Part shown: one piece after another, positions 50,849-59,581 of the stretch
Position numbering within the stretch: position 1 is the first letter of the stretch
Layout of the letters: each line of letters starts with the position of its first letter
Assembly (NCBI GenBank): GCA_014879735.1
Contig: JACSRN010000065.1
Location: 1 to 62,126 of the forward strand
Length of the DNA stretch: 62,126 nucleotides
Direction of reading: 5' to 3'
Origin: Paracoccaceae bacterium
Lineage (GTDB): Bacteria > Pseudomonadota > Alphaproteobacteria > Rhodobacterales > Rhodobacteraceae
The notes under the pieces: model-generated
The model's database searches: none
What the model was told of the DNA's origin: nothing
The model's input: only the letters and a program-made list of their open reading frames with translations
Translations under genes and position numbers: made by a program

Positions 50849-51988
50849 ATGATGCTGGTGACGCCCCCCCAACAGATCGTGCAGGCCGCTGCGGATGCCG
50901 GCGATTGGCTGGTCCTGCGCGGGCTGGGGCAGCGATTTGGCGGCCGGACGGTGCTGCGCGACATCGATCTGGGGCTGCGGCAGGGCGAGGTGGTCTGCCT
51001 GGTCGGCCCCTCGGGCTGCGGCAAATCCACGCTGCTGCGGCTGATTGCCGGGGTGGACCGGCCGCAGACCGGCAGCATCACCCTCAACGGTGCGACGCTG
51101 TGCGGCGAGGGGGTTTTCGTCGAGCCCGAGGACCGCGCCATCGGCCTGATGTTCCAGGACTATGCGCTGTTTCCCCATCTGAGCGTGGCGCAGAACATCA
51201 TGTTCGGCCTGCGCGGCCTGCCCAAGGCCCAGGCGCAGGCGCTGTGCAACGAAGTGATCGCCCGGCTGGGGATCGGGTCGCTGGCCGAGCGGCATCCGCA
51301 TATGCTGTCGGGTGGCGAACAGCAGCGGGTGGCGCTGGCCCGCGCGCTGGCACCGCGGCCGCGGGTGATGCTGATGGACGAGCCGTTTTCCAACCTCGAC
51401 AAGACCCTGCGCGACGGCATCCGCGATGAGACGCTGGCCCTGCTGCGCGACCTGGGCACGACCACGCTGATCGTTACCCACGACCCCGAAGAGGCGCTGT
51501 CGGCCGGCAACCGGGTGGCGCTGATGCGGGCCGGGACCATCGTGCAATGCGGCGACGCGGCCGAGATCTACGACCGGCCGACCTCGGCCTATGCAGCGGA
51601 ATTCTTTGGCGAATGCAACAGGTTCGACGCGGTGTGCCGCGGCGGACGGGCCGAGACCGCGCTGGGTTCCTTTGCCGCGCCGGGCCAGGCCGAGGGCGCG
51701 CCGCTGCGGGTGCTGGTGCGCCCCCATGCCATCGCCTTGCACAACAGCACCACCACCACCACCACCGAGACCGGCGGCGCCACGACCCGGATCGGCGATG
51801 CCGGCGCGGATGCGGTGGTGATCGCCGTCAGCCTGATGGGCGAGATCGAACAGATCACGCTGCGGCTGGCCGGCAGCCCGGTTCCGCTGCGGGTGCGTTC
51901 GACCGAACGTCGCGCCGCGCGGGCGGGTATCAGGGTGAACCTGTCGGTGAATCCGGCCGGAATTTTCGTCTTTCCGGCCGTGGAATAA
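50849..51988 (+). CDS. Iron(III) ABC importer ATP-binding protein (FbpC type)
   Basis: A 379-residue ATPase with Walker A GPSGCGKST, Q-loop FQDYALFPHLS, signature LSGGEQQRVALARAL, Walker B VMLMDEPFSNLD and switch HDPEEAL. A TOBE-like C-terminal domain follows. Between them the linker has six Thr encoded by (ACC)6 at 51749-51766. Three possible starts stand in a row (TTG, ATG, ATG at 50846, 50849 and 50852). It is first of an fbp-type set in the unusual order ATPase, binding protein, permease. Confidence 0.9.
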   Translation: MMLVTPPQQIVQAAADAGDWLVLRGLGQRFGGRTVLRDIDLGLRQGEVVCLVGPSGCGKSTLLRLIAGVDRPQTGSITLNGATLCGEGVFVEPEDRAIGLMFQDYALFPHLSVAQNIMFGLRGLPKAQAQALCNEVIARLGIGSLAERHPHMLSGGEQQRVALARALAPRPRVMLMDEPFSNLDKTLRDGIRDETLALLRDLGTTTLIVTHDPEEALSAGNRVALMRAGTIVQCGDAAEIYDRPTSAYAAEFFGECNRFDAVCRGGRAETALGSFAAPGQAEGAPLRVLVRPHAIALHNSTTTTTTETGGATTRIGDAGADAVVIAVSLMGEIEQITLRLAGSPVPLRVRSTERRAARAGIRVNLSVNPAGIFVFPAVE

Positions 51989-52105
51989 GACCGCAGCAAA
52001 ATATCTTAGCGTTGCAGTCGGGATTTCCACTGGACAGGCCGGCGAAAGTTTACCAAAACTCTGGGGAATAGCCGCGAGGCGATTCATCAGGGAGATCGGA
52101 TCGAC

Positions 52106-53125
52106 ATGACCCCCGCAACCTGGCTGCACTTTGCCGCCGCGACCCTTCTTGCCGGCGTGCCGGCGCTGGCTTCGGCCCAGGAACTGAACCTGTACACCAC
52201 CCGCGAACCCGGGCTGGTGCAGCCGTTGCTGGACGCCTTCACCGCCCAGTCCGGCGTCAAGGTCAATACCATCTTCCTGAAGGACGGCCTGACCGAGCGC
52301 GTCGGGCAAGAGGGCGACAAATCCCCCGCCGATGTGCTGATGACGGTCGATTTCGGCAAGCTGGTGGAACTGGTGGATCTGGGCATGACCCAGCCGGTCA
52401 CGTCCGATGCGCTGACCGCCGCGATCCCGGCGCATCTGCGTGACCCCGGCGGCAACTGGTTCGCATTGTCGCTGCGCGCCCGGGTCCTCTATGCGGCCAA
52501 GGATCTGGATCTGACCGAATTCCACTACGAGCAGCTTGCCGATCCGGAATGGCAGGGTCGGGTCTGCATCCGCTCGGGCCAGCATCCCTATAATGTCGCG
52601 CTGATCTCCAGCTATATCGCCCATCATGGCGAGGCGGCAGCCGAGGAATGGCTGACCGGCGTCAAGGGCAACCTCGCGCGCAAGGCCGGTGGCGGCGACC
52701 GCGACGTGGCCCGCGACATCATGGGCGGGATCTGCGACATCGGCATCGCCAATTCCTACTACATGGGGCAGATGCTGTCGGGGAATGGCGGACCGGAACA
52801 GATCGAATGGGCCAATGCGGTCAAGATGATCTACCCGACCTTCGAGAACGGCGGCACGCAGGTGAACATCACCGGCGCCGCAGTGGCGAAATACGCGCCA
52901 AACCCGGAACAGGCGGTCCAGCTTCTGGAATATCTGGTCTCGCCCGAGGCGCAGAAGATCTATGCCGAGGCGAATTTCGAACATCCGCTGGATCCGCAGG
53001 TCGAGGTCAGCGAGCTGATCGGCCAGTTCGGCACGCTGGTCCCCGACGAGATGCCGCTGACCGAGATCAACACGCATCGGGCCGCCGCCAGTGCGCTGGC
53101 CGAAAAGGTCGGCTTCGACAACTGA
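52106..53125 (+). CDS. Iron(III) ABC importer substrate-binding protein (FbpA/FutA type)
   Basis: A 339-residue ferric-binding protein. A Sec signal peptide ends ALASA near residue 24. The mature protein begins QELNLYTTREPGLVQPLL, and the iron-ligand tyrosine pair is in IANSYYMGQML (near residue 217). Other typical blocks are DVLMTVDFGKL and AVAKYAPNPEQAVQLLEYL. It captures Fe3+ in the periplasm. It follows the ATPase gene after 117 bases; no Fur or Irr box could be identified there. Confidence 0.93.
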   Translation: MTPATWLHFAAATLLAGVPALASAQELNLYTTREPGLVQPLLDAFTAQSGVKVNTIFLKDGLTERVGQEGDKSPADVLMTVDFGKLVELVDLGMTQPVTSDALTAAIPAHLRDPGGNWFALSLRARVLYAAKDLDLTEFHYEQLADPEWQGRVCIRSGQHPYNVALISSYIAHHGEAAAEEWLTGVKGNLARKAGGGDRDVARDIMGGICDIGIANSYYMGQMLSGNGGPEQIEWANAVKMIYPTFENGGTQVNITGAAVAKYAPNPEQAVQLLEYLVSPEAQKIYAEANFEHPLDPQVEVSELIGQFGTLVPDEMPLTEINTHRAAASALAEKVGFDN

Positions 53126-53183
53126 GACAAACCACAGAACGCCCGGGCGCGATCCATCGCCGCCCGGGCTTGGGCAGATCGGC

Positions 53184-54887
53184 ATGACCCTGGCGGACCC
53201 GCATATCCAGTCCCGCACGTTCCGGCCCGGCAGCCCCCTGCCCCGGCCGGTCCGGCGCCGGCTCCGACCGCTCTGGTCGGCCGGCGCCGTTGCCGTTGCT
53301 GCGCTGGTCTGCCTGCCGGTGCTGTCGCTGGTGGTCATTGCGCTGGGCGGCGGGTTGTCGCTGTGGCCGCATCTCTTGGCAAACGTCCTGCCGGTGGCGC
53401 TGCAAGATACCGCGCTGCTGCTGGGCGGGGTGGGGCTGATGACGGTGACGATCGGCACCGCAACGGCCTGGCTGGTCTCGGCCTATGACTTTCCTGGCCG
53501 GCGGCTGATGGAATGGGCGCTGCTTCTGCCCTTGGCGGTGCCCACCTATATCGTCGCCTATGCCTATCTGGACATCCTGCATCCGGTCGGCCCGGTGCAG
53601 ACCGCAATCCGCGAGGTTCTGGGCTACGCCAGCCCGCGCGACCTGCGGCTGTGGGACGTACGCTCGATGACCGGATGCATCCTGCTGCTGGGGTTGGTGC
53701 TCTACCCCTATGTCTACCTGACCACCCGGGCAATGTTCCTGACCCAGGCCGCGAATGTGATCGAGGCGGCGCGCACGCTCGGCACGCCGCGCGGCCGGGT
53801 GTTCCTGCGCGTGGCGCTGCCGATGGCGCGGCCAGCCATTGTCGTCGGCCTCAGCCTGGTGCTGATGGAGACGCTGAACGACATCGGAGCGTCCGAATTC
53901 CTGGGCGCACGCACCATCACGATTGCCGTCTACAACACCTGGGTGAACAGGTCAGACCTGCCCGGGGCCGCGCAATTGTCGCTGGTGATGCTGGTGATCG
54001 TCGCCGGCACGGTGATGCTGGAACGCTGGGCCCGGCGCAGCCAGCGCTATGCCTCGTCGGTGCAACGGCCGCGGCCCATGGCGCCGGTACGGCTGCGGGG
54101 TCTGCCTGCCGGGGCGGCGCTGCTGGCCTGTGTGCTGCCGGTGATCTTCGGCTTTGTCGCACCGGCCCTGTATCTGGTCGATCAGGCCTGGGCGCGCATC
54201 AGCTTTGCCGGGATCTCGCCGCGGATCTGGGCAGAGGCCGGCAATACCCTTGGCCTGGCGCTGATCGCCAGCGCCGTGGTGATTGCGGCCGGGCTGCTGG
54301 TCGGCTTTGCCGCCCGGCTGCGGCCGGGGGCTGTCACCACCGGCGCCGCGCGGCTGTCGACCATCGGCTATGCCCTGCCCGGCACGGTGCTGGCCATCGG
54401 GCTGTTGCCGCCGGTGCTGGCGGTCGATCACCTGCTGGACGATACCGCGCTGGCGCTGTTCGGCTCTGGCATTGGACTGGTGATGATGGGATCGGGCGCG
54501 GCGCTGGCCTATGCGCTGGCGGTGCGGTTCATGGCGATCTCGACCGGCGGGCTGGAGAGCGGGCTGGCGCGGATCCCGTCCTCGCTGGATCAGGCGGCGC
54601 GCACGCTGGGCCAGCGCCCGGCGGGAATGCTGCGGCTGATCCACCTGCCGCTGTCGAAAACCGCCATCGCCGCGGCGGCGCTGCTGGTCTTTGTCGATTG
54701 CGTCAAGGAACTGCCGGCCACACTGCTGCTGCGGCCGCTGAATTTCGAGACCCTGGCCACCCACCTCTATGGCGAGGCCGCCCGCGGCACCTATGAAGAG
54801 GCCGCCATCGCCGCATTGATCATCGTGCTGGTCGGCATGCTGCCCGTCGCCCTGCTGGCCCGGGTCGGCCGCAGCCCTGGCCGTTAG
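53184..54887 (+). CDS. Iron(III) ABC importer permease (FbpB type, duplicated)
   Basis: A 567-residue membrane protein with about twelve hydrophobic segments in two repeated halves. Each half carries an EAA loop: IEAARTLGTPRGRVFLRVAL and QAARTLGQRPAGMLRLIHL. It forms the channel for Fe3+ delivered by the FbpA-type protein. The start at 53184 (MTLADPHIQ) is chosen over the longer open frame that begins inside the upstream gene. Confidence 0.93.
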   Translation: MTLADPHIQSRTFRPGSPLPRPVRRRLRPLWSAGAVAVAALVCLPVLSLVVIALGGGLSLWPHLLANVLPVALQDTALLLGGVGLMTVTIGTATAWLVSAYDFPGRRLMEWALLLPLAVPTYIVAYAYLDILHPVGPVQTAIREVLGYASPRDLRLWDVRSMTGCILLLGLVLYPYVYLTTRAMFLTQAANVIEAARTLGTPRGRVFLRVALPMARPAIVVGLSLVLMETLNDIGASEFLGARTITIAVYNTWVNRSDLPGAAQLSLVMLVIVAGTVMLERWARRSQRYASSVQRPRPMAPVRLRGLPAGAALLACVLPVIFGFVAPALYLVDQAWARISFAGISPRIWAEAGNTLGLALIASAVVIAAGLLVGFAARLRPGAVTTGAARLSTIGYALPGTVLAIGLLPPVLAVDHLLDDTALALFGSGIGLVMMGSGAALAYALAVRFMAISTGGLESGLARIPSSLDQAARTLGQRPAGMLRLIHLPLSKTAIAAAALLVFVDCVKELPATLLLRPLNFETLATHLYGEAARGTYEEAAIAALIIVLVGMLPVALLARVGRSPGR

Positions 54888-55047
54888 CCGCAGGCCGCCG
54901 CGGTTCGCCCGCGGGCCTGATCCTGCGGACCGTTCCCGGGCCTGGACGGACGCGCCATGAGGCGGGTTCGTCGCGGCAGGAGCCCGGCAGAGACCTGACC
55001 ACGCGGCAGGATCACCCCGGTGGACCGGCCTGCCGCCGGATTCGCCG

Positions 55048-55563
55048 TCACCTGAGCGCCTCCAGCTTCCTTGCGTAGTGGCGCGTGGATTTTGCGCGAT
55101 TGCCGCAGACTTCCATCAGGCACCATTTGCGACGGGCGTTCTTCGTCTCGTCCAGAAAGATCCATCCGCAATCATGGCCCTGGCACAGCTTCACCCTGTC
55201 CAGTTCCCGTGGATCGGCCAGCACGGACAGGGCCGAGATCGAAATCAGCGACCGCAGCGATTGCCGGCGCAGCCAATCGACGGAAGGAGCGGTCGTCCCC
55301 TCAAGCGCAACGGTCAGACCAGAGGTGGCTTGGCCCAGAACGGCACGCCGCAGCTGGTGGCGAAAGTCGCGCAGCTGGTCCAGCGTTCCGTCCCAATGCG
55401 CATCGGGAAGCCCGACCCGGTCTTGCCAGACCGCCAGATCCGCAAGGCTTGCAATGCGGTCTTTCAACAGCGCGCCGTCATCCGTCCAGTCGGCCGTGTT
55501 CACGAAATCCAATGCCAGCCGACCGGCGACGAGTTTGACCTGGCTGTTCGTACTGTATGTCAT
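55048..55563 (-). CDS. CGNR zinc-finger transcription regulator (ABATE domain)
   Basis: A 171-residue protein with an N-terminal ABATE ligand domain (GRLALDFVNTADW) and a C-terminal CGNR zinc finger. The ligands are in CQGHDC and CLMEVCGNRAKSTRHYAR. These are putative repressors, often beside exporters. It diverges from azlCD, and its -10 lies within an inverted repeat shared with azlC. No Shine-Dalgarno sequence precedes the ATG, and the predicted transcript begins at or next to it, so it may be leaderless. Confidence 0.9.
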   Translation of the reverse strand: MTYSTNSQVKLVAGRLALDFVNTADWTDDGALLKDRIASLADLAVWQDRVGLPDAHWDGTLDQLRDFRHQLRRAVLGQATSGLTVALEGTTAPSVDWLRRQSLRSLISISALSVLADPRELDRVKLCQGHDCGWIFLDETKNARRKWCLMEVCGNRAKSTRHYARKLEALR

Positions 55564-55568
55564 GTGCC

Positions 55569-55634
55569 ATTCTAACCAGGGTAGAGGTTGACAAGCAAGC
55601 GCCTTGCTCGTCTAACTGTTTCTATGGTTAGAAT
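55569..55634. promoter_or_regulatory. Divergent CGNR/azlC promoters with a 10-bp inverted repeat
   Basis: ATTCTAACCA (55569-55578) and TGGTTAGAAT (55625-55634) are perfect inverted copies flanking the region; TCTAAC recurs at 55611. Plus strand: TTGACA (55588-55593), 17 bp, TCTAAC (55611-55616), start near 55623. Minus strand: TTGCTT (55593-55598), 18 bp, TAGAAT (55569-55574), start near 55562. Both predicted starts fall on the start codons. Confidence 0.6.
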
Positions 55635-56328
55635 CGCACAATCCTCCCCGATCATCCTGACGGCCCCGGGAATCAGACGTGGCGCGTTGCTGCTGGCGCC
55701 GGTCGCGCTGTTCTTCATTCCCTTCGGCCTGGCCTTCGGCGTCGCCGCCTCGACCAAGGGCATGGCGGCCACGCAATCCATGGTGCTGAGCCTTCTGGCC
55801 TTCTCGGGGTCGGTGCAGTTCTCGACCCTGGACCTGTGGCATGCGACCATCGCCTATGGCACGCTGGCGCTGGTGGTGACGGCGGTGAACGCCCGGCATG
55901 TGGTGATGGGCGCGGCGCTTTCGCCCTGGATCAATCGCCTGCCGTTGCGGCAGAGACTTCCGACGCTGGCGCTGTTGAACGATGCGAATTTTGCGGCCTG
56001 CCAGACCGCTTTTCGCAGCGGCGAGCGTGACATGGGGCTGCTGTTGGGCAGCGGGCTGGTCCTGTGGGCCGGCTGGGTCCTGGGGGCGGTGGCGGGGGCC
56101 TTCGCGGGAACCTCGATCGGCGATCCGGTCGCCCTTGGGTTTGATGTCGTGATGCTGTGCTTTCTGGCCGCAATGGTTGCGGGACAGGCGAACCGGCCGC
56201 TGTCGCTGGTGCCGGTGCTGGTGGGTGCTGCGGTTGCCATCCTGACCCTGCCGCTGCTGCCGCAGGGGTGGAATGTGATCGTCGGGGCCTTTGCCGGCGG
56301 GATCGCAGGGAGTTGGTTTCATGCCTGA
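55624..56328 (+). CDS. azlC: AzlC-family branched-chain amino acid exporter subunit
   Basis: A 234-residue membrane protein from the ATG at 55624, with about five hydrophobic segments. The AzlC block FIPFGLAFGVAASTKGMAAT and the motif VNARHVVMGAAL are present. It works with the small AzlD partner to export branched-chain or related amino acids. An upstream TTG start at 55588 would place the promoter inside the gene and is rejected. The mRNA appears leaderless. It overlaps azlD by 8 bp. Confidence 0.92.
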   Translation: MVRIAQSSPIILTAPGIRRGALLLAPVALFFIPFGLAFGVAASTKGMAATQSMVLSLLAFSGSVQFSTLDLWHATIAYGTLALVVTAVNARHVVMGAALSPWINRLPLRQRLPTLALLNDANFAACQTAFRSGERDMGLLLGSGLVLWAGWVLGAVAGAFAGTSIGDPVALGFDVVMLCFLAAMVAGQANRPLSLVPVLVGAAVAILTLPLLPQGWNVIVGAFAGGIAGSWFHA

Positions 56329-56626
56329 CGCAATCTCGGCCTGGGTGGCGATCCTGCTGGTGTCGGGCGTGACCCTGACAAGTCGGCTCTCCGGCCCGTT
56401 CCTGATGGCCCGCCTTCCGATGTCCCCTGCAATGGAACGGTTTTTGCAGAACCTGTCCTTGTCGGTCATCGCCGCCCTGGTCGCCTCGATACTGGCACGC
56501 GGCGGCCTGCGCGAAGCGGCCTCTGTCGCGGCCGCAATCCTGGCGATGGTGGTTCTGCGCAAGGCGATCTGGGCGATGGCAGCGGGCATGGTGGTCGCGG
56601 CAGGCTGGACCTTTCTTGCGGCCTGA
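56321..56626 (+). CDS. azlD: AzlD-family small exporter subunit
   Basis: A 101-residue protein with three to four hydrophobic segments, the size of AzlD. SGVTLTSRLSGPFLMARLP and LQNLSLSVIAALVASIL match the family layout. It overlaps azlC by 8 bp and is coupled to it. Confidence 0.9.
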   Translation: MPDAISAWVAILLVSGVTLTSRLSGPFLMARLPMSPAMERFLQNLSLSVIAALVASILARGGLREAASVAAAILAMVVLRKAIWAMAAGMVVAAGWTFLAA

Positions 56627-56988
56627 ACCCAAGCCGCGGCGCGAACGAGAGGCCAGAGCGCCAGCATTCGGCGGGCATCGGCCAGGCCGTCGAGGGTCGC
56701 GTCGTGGCGCCACTCGCCCCGCAAGCTGCGGTTGAAATTCTCGATACCGCACGTCCGCTCTTGCTTGCAGGGCGATGTAATGCCCTTCGATCACGTGGTC
56801 ACTTGCGCCTCAGCGGACCGACCTTCCTTCCTATCCGCCTGCGCACGCAGGGCGCGTGCATTCGCCGCCGGGCCGCGAAGCCTCCGTGCGACAGGTCAGG
56901 CGCTTTCGGGTCGGCGAAACTCTGGCGGGCTCCTTCCGATGGCAGTGGTATCCCTGCGGGACTTCGGCAAAAGCGGCGCAGCACCTTG
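56627..56988. other. 362-bp stretch between azlD and the nar-linked transporter gene
   Basis: No intact gene. The left part holds an IS3-like transposase remnant (56636-56760). The rest matches nothing and lies downstream of two convergent genes. Confidence 0.5.
56636..56760 (-). pseudogene. Remnant of an IS3-type DDE transposase, C-terminal part
   Basis: The minus strand from about 56760 reads GIENFNRSLRGEWRHDATLD and then GLADARRMLALW. This follows the IESFNxxLRDExL...LxEARxxIxxW pattern around the catalytic glutamate of IS3-family transposases. A stop lies some 13 codons upstream, and the YN...RPHSxLG tail is missing. It is decayed. Confidence 0.4.
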
Positions 56989-58092
56989 TTATGCATGCGC
57001 TTTCCGGCTTGCCGCCAGACCGCGCGCAGTGGACCGCAACATGCCGACGAAGGTAATCGCCCAACCGCCGACTGCGGCCCAAAGAAAGATATGCGGCAGG
57101 AAGGTCAGGAAGCCCAGATCCATGGCCCGGATCATCTGCCAGGTGCTGGCGGCATACATGCCGATCGGGAAGACCGCGCCCCAATAGAGCGGATCATAGG
57201 TGAAGGGAAACCGCTCGAAGCCGTAGCGCCAGACGCCGAGCAGCAGGAGCATCGGAATCCACCAGGTCCCGGTCGCCCAGTAAAACACCGTGAAGCCCTT
57301 CAGGAAGGGCAGCAGCGAGGTCAGATAGGGCGCGTGCGGCGCGTTCAGGATCAGCAGCGAGCCGGCCAGCGTCGAGATCGCCATCGCGCCCATGTTGATC
57401 CAGTAGGGGGGCGACAGATCGCCGGGCGAGAACAGAAAGAACGTGTAGCGATAGAAGATCAGCGACATCATCCAGATGTAGAGCATCCCGCCCCATAGCC
57501 ACATCGACAGGGCGAGGAAGTTCATCTCCAGCCGGTAGGGCTGGTCGATATGGGCAGCCAGAAGCGCGCTCGACACCGCCACGGATTGCGTCGCCACCAC
57601 CGCCAGCAGCCAGGCGCCGCTGATGCCTTTTTCCAGGGTTGGCTTGTTGCGCTTCACGGTGAAGGCGGTGAAGATCGTGTAGGTCAGCACCAACCACAGC
57701 AGGACGGCCAGCCCCCAGAGCACGGCACCGGCAACAATGTTGCCCTCGATGGTCAGGAACTGGCTGGCGAGAATGCCGGTGCCTGCGGCCGAGGTGAAAT
57801 ATCCCGGCCCCTTCGCATGAGTGACCATGTCGCCGAAGAACCGGCGCGGATAGCGCCAGGCGCGCAGGATATAGAGCACGATCAGCACCGCGTATTGCAC
57901 GAGGTTCAGATAGAACAGCGGATAGGCAATCGCCTTGTAGCCCATCAGGAAGCTGGCGATCGAAATGATCCCCGTCGCCATGACCAGCCCGAAATAGGCC
58001 GGCGACATGGTGGCGAGCATCGATGTGGTCTCGGCCTCGGCCGGGGCGCTATCCGCCGCCACCGTCCCTGCAGGCTCCGGAGCATTCGCCAT
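56989..58092 (-). CDS. Tellurite-resistance/C4-dicarboxylate transporter (TDT/SLAC1) family protein
   Basis: A 367-residue membrane protein with about ten hydrophobic segments. The opening SPAYFGLVMATGIISIASFL is typical of the TDT/SLAC1 anion-channel family, followed by GPGYFTSAAGTGILASQFL. Family members carry malate, nitrate or sulfite-like anions. It is the last gene of the nar operon, 11 bases after the parvulin gene and with AAGGGGG before its start. Its position suggests an anion linked to nitrate respiration (nitrite or nitrate are candidates), but this is inference. Confidence 0.85.
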   Translation of the reverse strand: MANAPEPAGTVAADSAPAEAETTSMLATMSPAYFGLVMATGIISIASFLMGYKAIAYPLFYLNLVQYAVLIVLYILRAWRYPRRFFGDMVTHAKGPGYFTSAAGTGILASQFLTIEGNIVAGAVLWGLAVLLWLVLTYTIFTAFTVKRNKPTLEKGISGAWLLAVVATQSVAVSSALLAAHIDQPYRLEMNFLALSMWLWGGMLYIWMMSLIFYRYTFFLFSPGDLSPPYWINMGAMAISTLAGSLLILNAPHAPYLTSLLPFLKGFTVFYWATGTWWIPMLLLLGVWRYGFERFPFTYDPLYWGAVFPIGMYAASTWQMIRAMDLGFLTFLPHIFLWAAVGGWAITFVGMLRSTARGLAASRKAHA

Positions 58093-58103
58093 GATGACCC
58101 CCT

Positions 58104-58889
58104 TCAGAATGCGACGCCGCTGATATCGGCGGCTGCGACCAGCTTCGTCACATAATCGCGGCTGGCGCGCAGCCAGGCCGCCTTGTCATGGGCCTCGATC
58201 AGGCGCGGCAGCACCGTCTCGAACGGCAGCACATTGCCGCGCTGACGGGCGTCGAGCCGAAGAATGTGGAGGCCATAGCGCGACTCCACCAGACCGATCT
58301 CGCCAACATCCATCCGCTCCATCGCCAGTTCGAACTCGGCGACAGTGTCGCCGGAACTGAGCTGGCCGAGGCTGCCGCCCGAGGTCCTGGAGGAACAGGC
58401 GCTGTAGCGGGCGGCAAGGTCGGCGAAAGGCTGCGGATCGCGCTGCAATTCGGCCAGAAGCGCCGTGGCGGTCTTGCGCGCCTCTTCCGCCGCCACCGGA
58501 TCATCAGGCGGGATTGGTACGAGAATATGGGCAGCCTCGAAGAGCGAGGGTGCACGGAAGCGGTCAGGCTGGCTGTCATAGATCTCGCGCAACTGCGCCG
58601 GATCGGCCGGGTCGGGATCGAGCGCCCGTTCCAGCACCTGGCGGATCAGTGCCTCCTCCTCGGTCTCGACCTGGCCGGGGGCGACTTCGGCCGGCTCGGC
58701 AGCAACCCCCGCAGCGCGTGCCTGTTGCAGCAGCAACTCGCGCAGGGCCAGCGCGCGGGCCGCCGCCTGCCATGCCGCGCCGGGCTTGCCCTTGGGCGCG
58801 GGATGGTTCTGTGCCTCGGCCGCGATGCGGGCCGGATCAAGGGTGACACCGTTCACCAAGACGGGGGGTAGAAGCGGTTGCATCTGCAT
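58104..58889 (-). CDS. Parvulin-type peptidyl-prolyl isomerase (PpiC/NifM-like) in the nar operon
   Basis: The 261-residue protein has a helical N-terminal part and a parvulin domain (about residues 125-240) with FEAAHILVPIP, FADLAARYSACSSRTSGGSL and MDVGEIGLVESRYGLHILRL. No signal peptide, so it is cytoplasmic. It probably assists folding or maturation of nitrate reductase subunits. The ATG at 58889 overlaps the narI stop (TGATG); a GTG one codon upstream is also possible. Confidence 0.88.
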   Translation of the reverse strand: MQMQPLLPPVLVNGVTLDPARIAAEAQNHPAPKGKPGAAWQAAARALALRELLLQQARAAGVAAEPAEVAPGQVETEEEALIRQVLERALDPDPADPAQLREIYDSQPDRFRAPSLFEAAHILVPIPPDDPVAAEEARKTATALLAELQRDPQPFADLAARYSACSSRTSGGSLGQLSSGDTVAEFELAMERMDVGEIGLVESRYGLHILRLDARQRGNVLPFETVLPRLIEAHDKAAWLRASRDYVTKLVAAADISGVAF

Positions 58890-59581
58890 CACCGCTTCTC
58901 CGCCTTGGGTTGCTCGGTCCGAACGATCTGATAGCCGGGCCGCCAGAAATACGGGATCGGGACCGAGATGATATGGACGAGCCGGGTGAAGGGGAAGAGC
59001 AGCAAGATGGTCAGGCCGGTGACGATATGGATCTTGAAGATCAGGCTGGCACCTTCAAGATGGGCGACCGCGCCGGGCCGCAGATAGACGATGCTCTGGG
59101 CCCAGTTCATCAGCTTGACCATCTCGGACCCGTCGAGATGCTGGATCGAGACGGTGATGGTCAGCAGGCCAAGGACCAGCTGGATCATCAGCAGGATGAG
59201 GATCCCGGTATCGGCGACGGTGGAATGCGCACGGATCCGCGGATCGGTCAGCCGCCGGTGCAGCAGGATGCTGCCGCCGATGACCGCCAGGATCGCGCCG
59301 CCCCCGCCGATGGTGATGGCAAGGATCTGCTTGGCGCCGTGGCTGACCCCGAGCCATTCATAGATCTGCACCGGCATCAGCAGGCCGAAGATATGACCGG
59401 CGAGAATGGCCAGCACGCCGATGTGAAACAGGACAGAGCCGAGGACGAATTGCTTGCGTCGCAGCAGTTGGCTCGATTTGGACTTCCAGCTGAAAGGGTC
59501 GCGTTCATAGCGGATGATTGACCCCACGAACATCACCGTCAGCGCGATATAGGGGTAGATGCCGAAGAAGAAGTTGTTCAT
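58889..59581 (-). CDS. narI: Respiratory nitrate reductase gamma subunit (cytochrome b)
   Basis: The 230-residue protein has five transmembrane helices. The likely haem-ligand histidines lie in LFHIGVLAILAGHIFGLL and FKIHIVTGLTILLLF/RLVHIIS. The start FFFGIYPYIALTVMFVGSII is typical. It takes electrons from quinol and hands them to NarH. It overlaps narJ by 4 bp. Confidence 0.96.
   Translation of the reverse strand: MNNFFFGIYPYIALTVMFVGSIIRYERDPFSWKSKSSQLLRRKQFVLGSVLFHIGVLAILAGHIFGLLMPVQIYEWLGVSHGAKQILAITIGGGGAILAVIGGSILLHRRLTDPRIRAHSTVADTGILILLMIQLVLGLLTITVSIQHLDGSEMVKLMNWAQSIVYLRPGAVAHLEGASLIFKIHIVTGLTILLLFPFTRLVHIISVPIPYFWRPGYQIVRTEQPKAEKR

Noticed and set aside
50453-53458. 1001-codon minus-strand open frame opposite chrA and the fbp genes
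   Set aside because: It crosses several genuine plus-strand genes and has only low-complexity composition.
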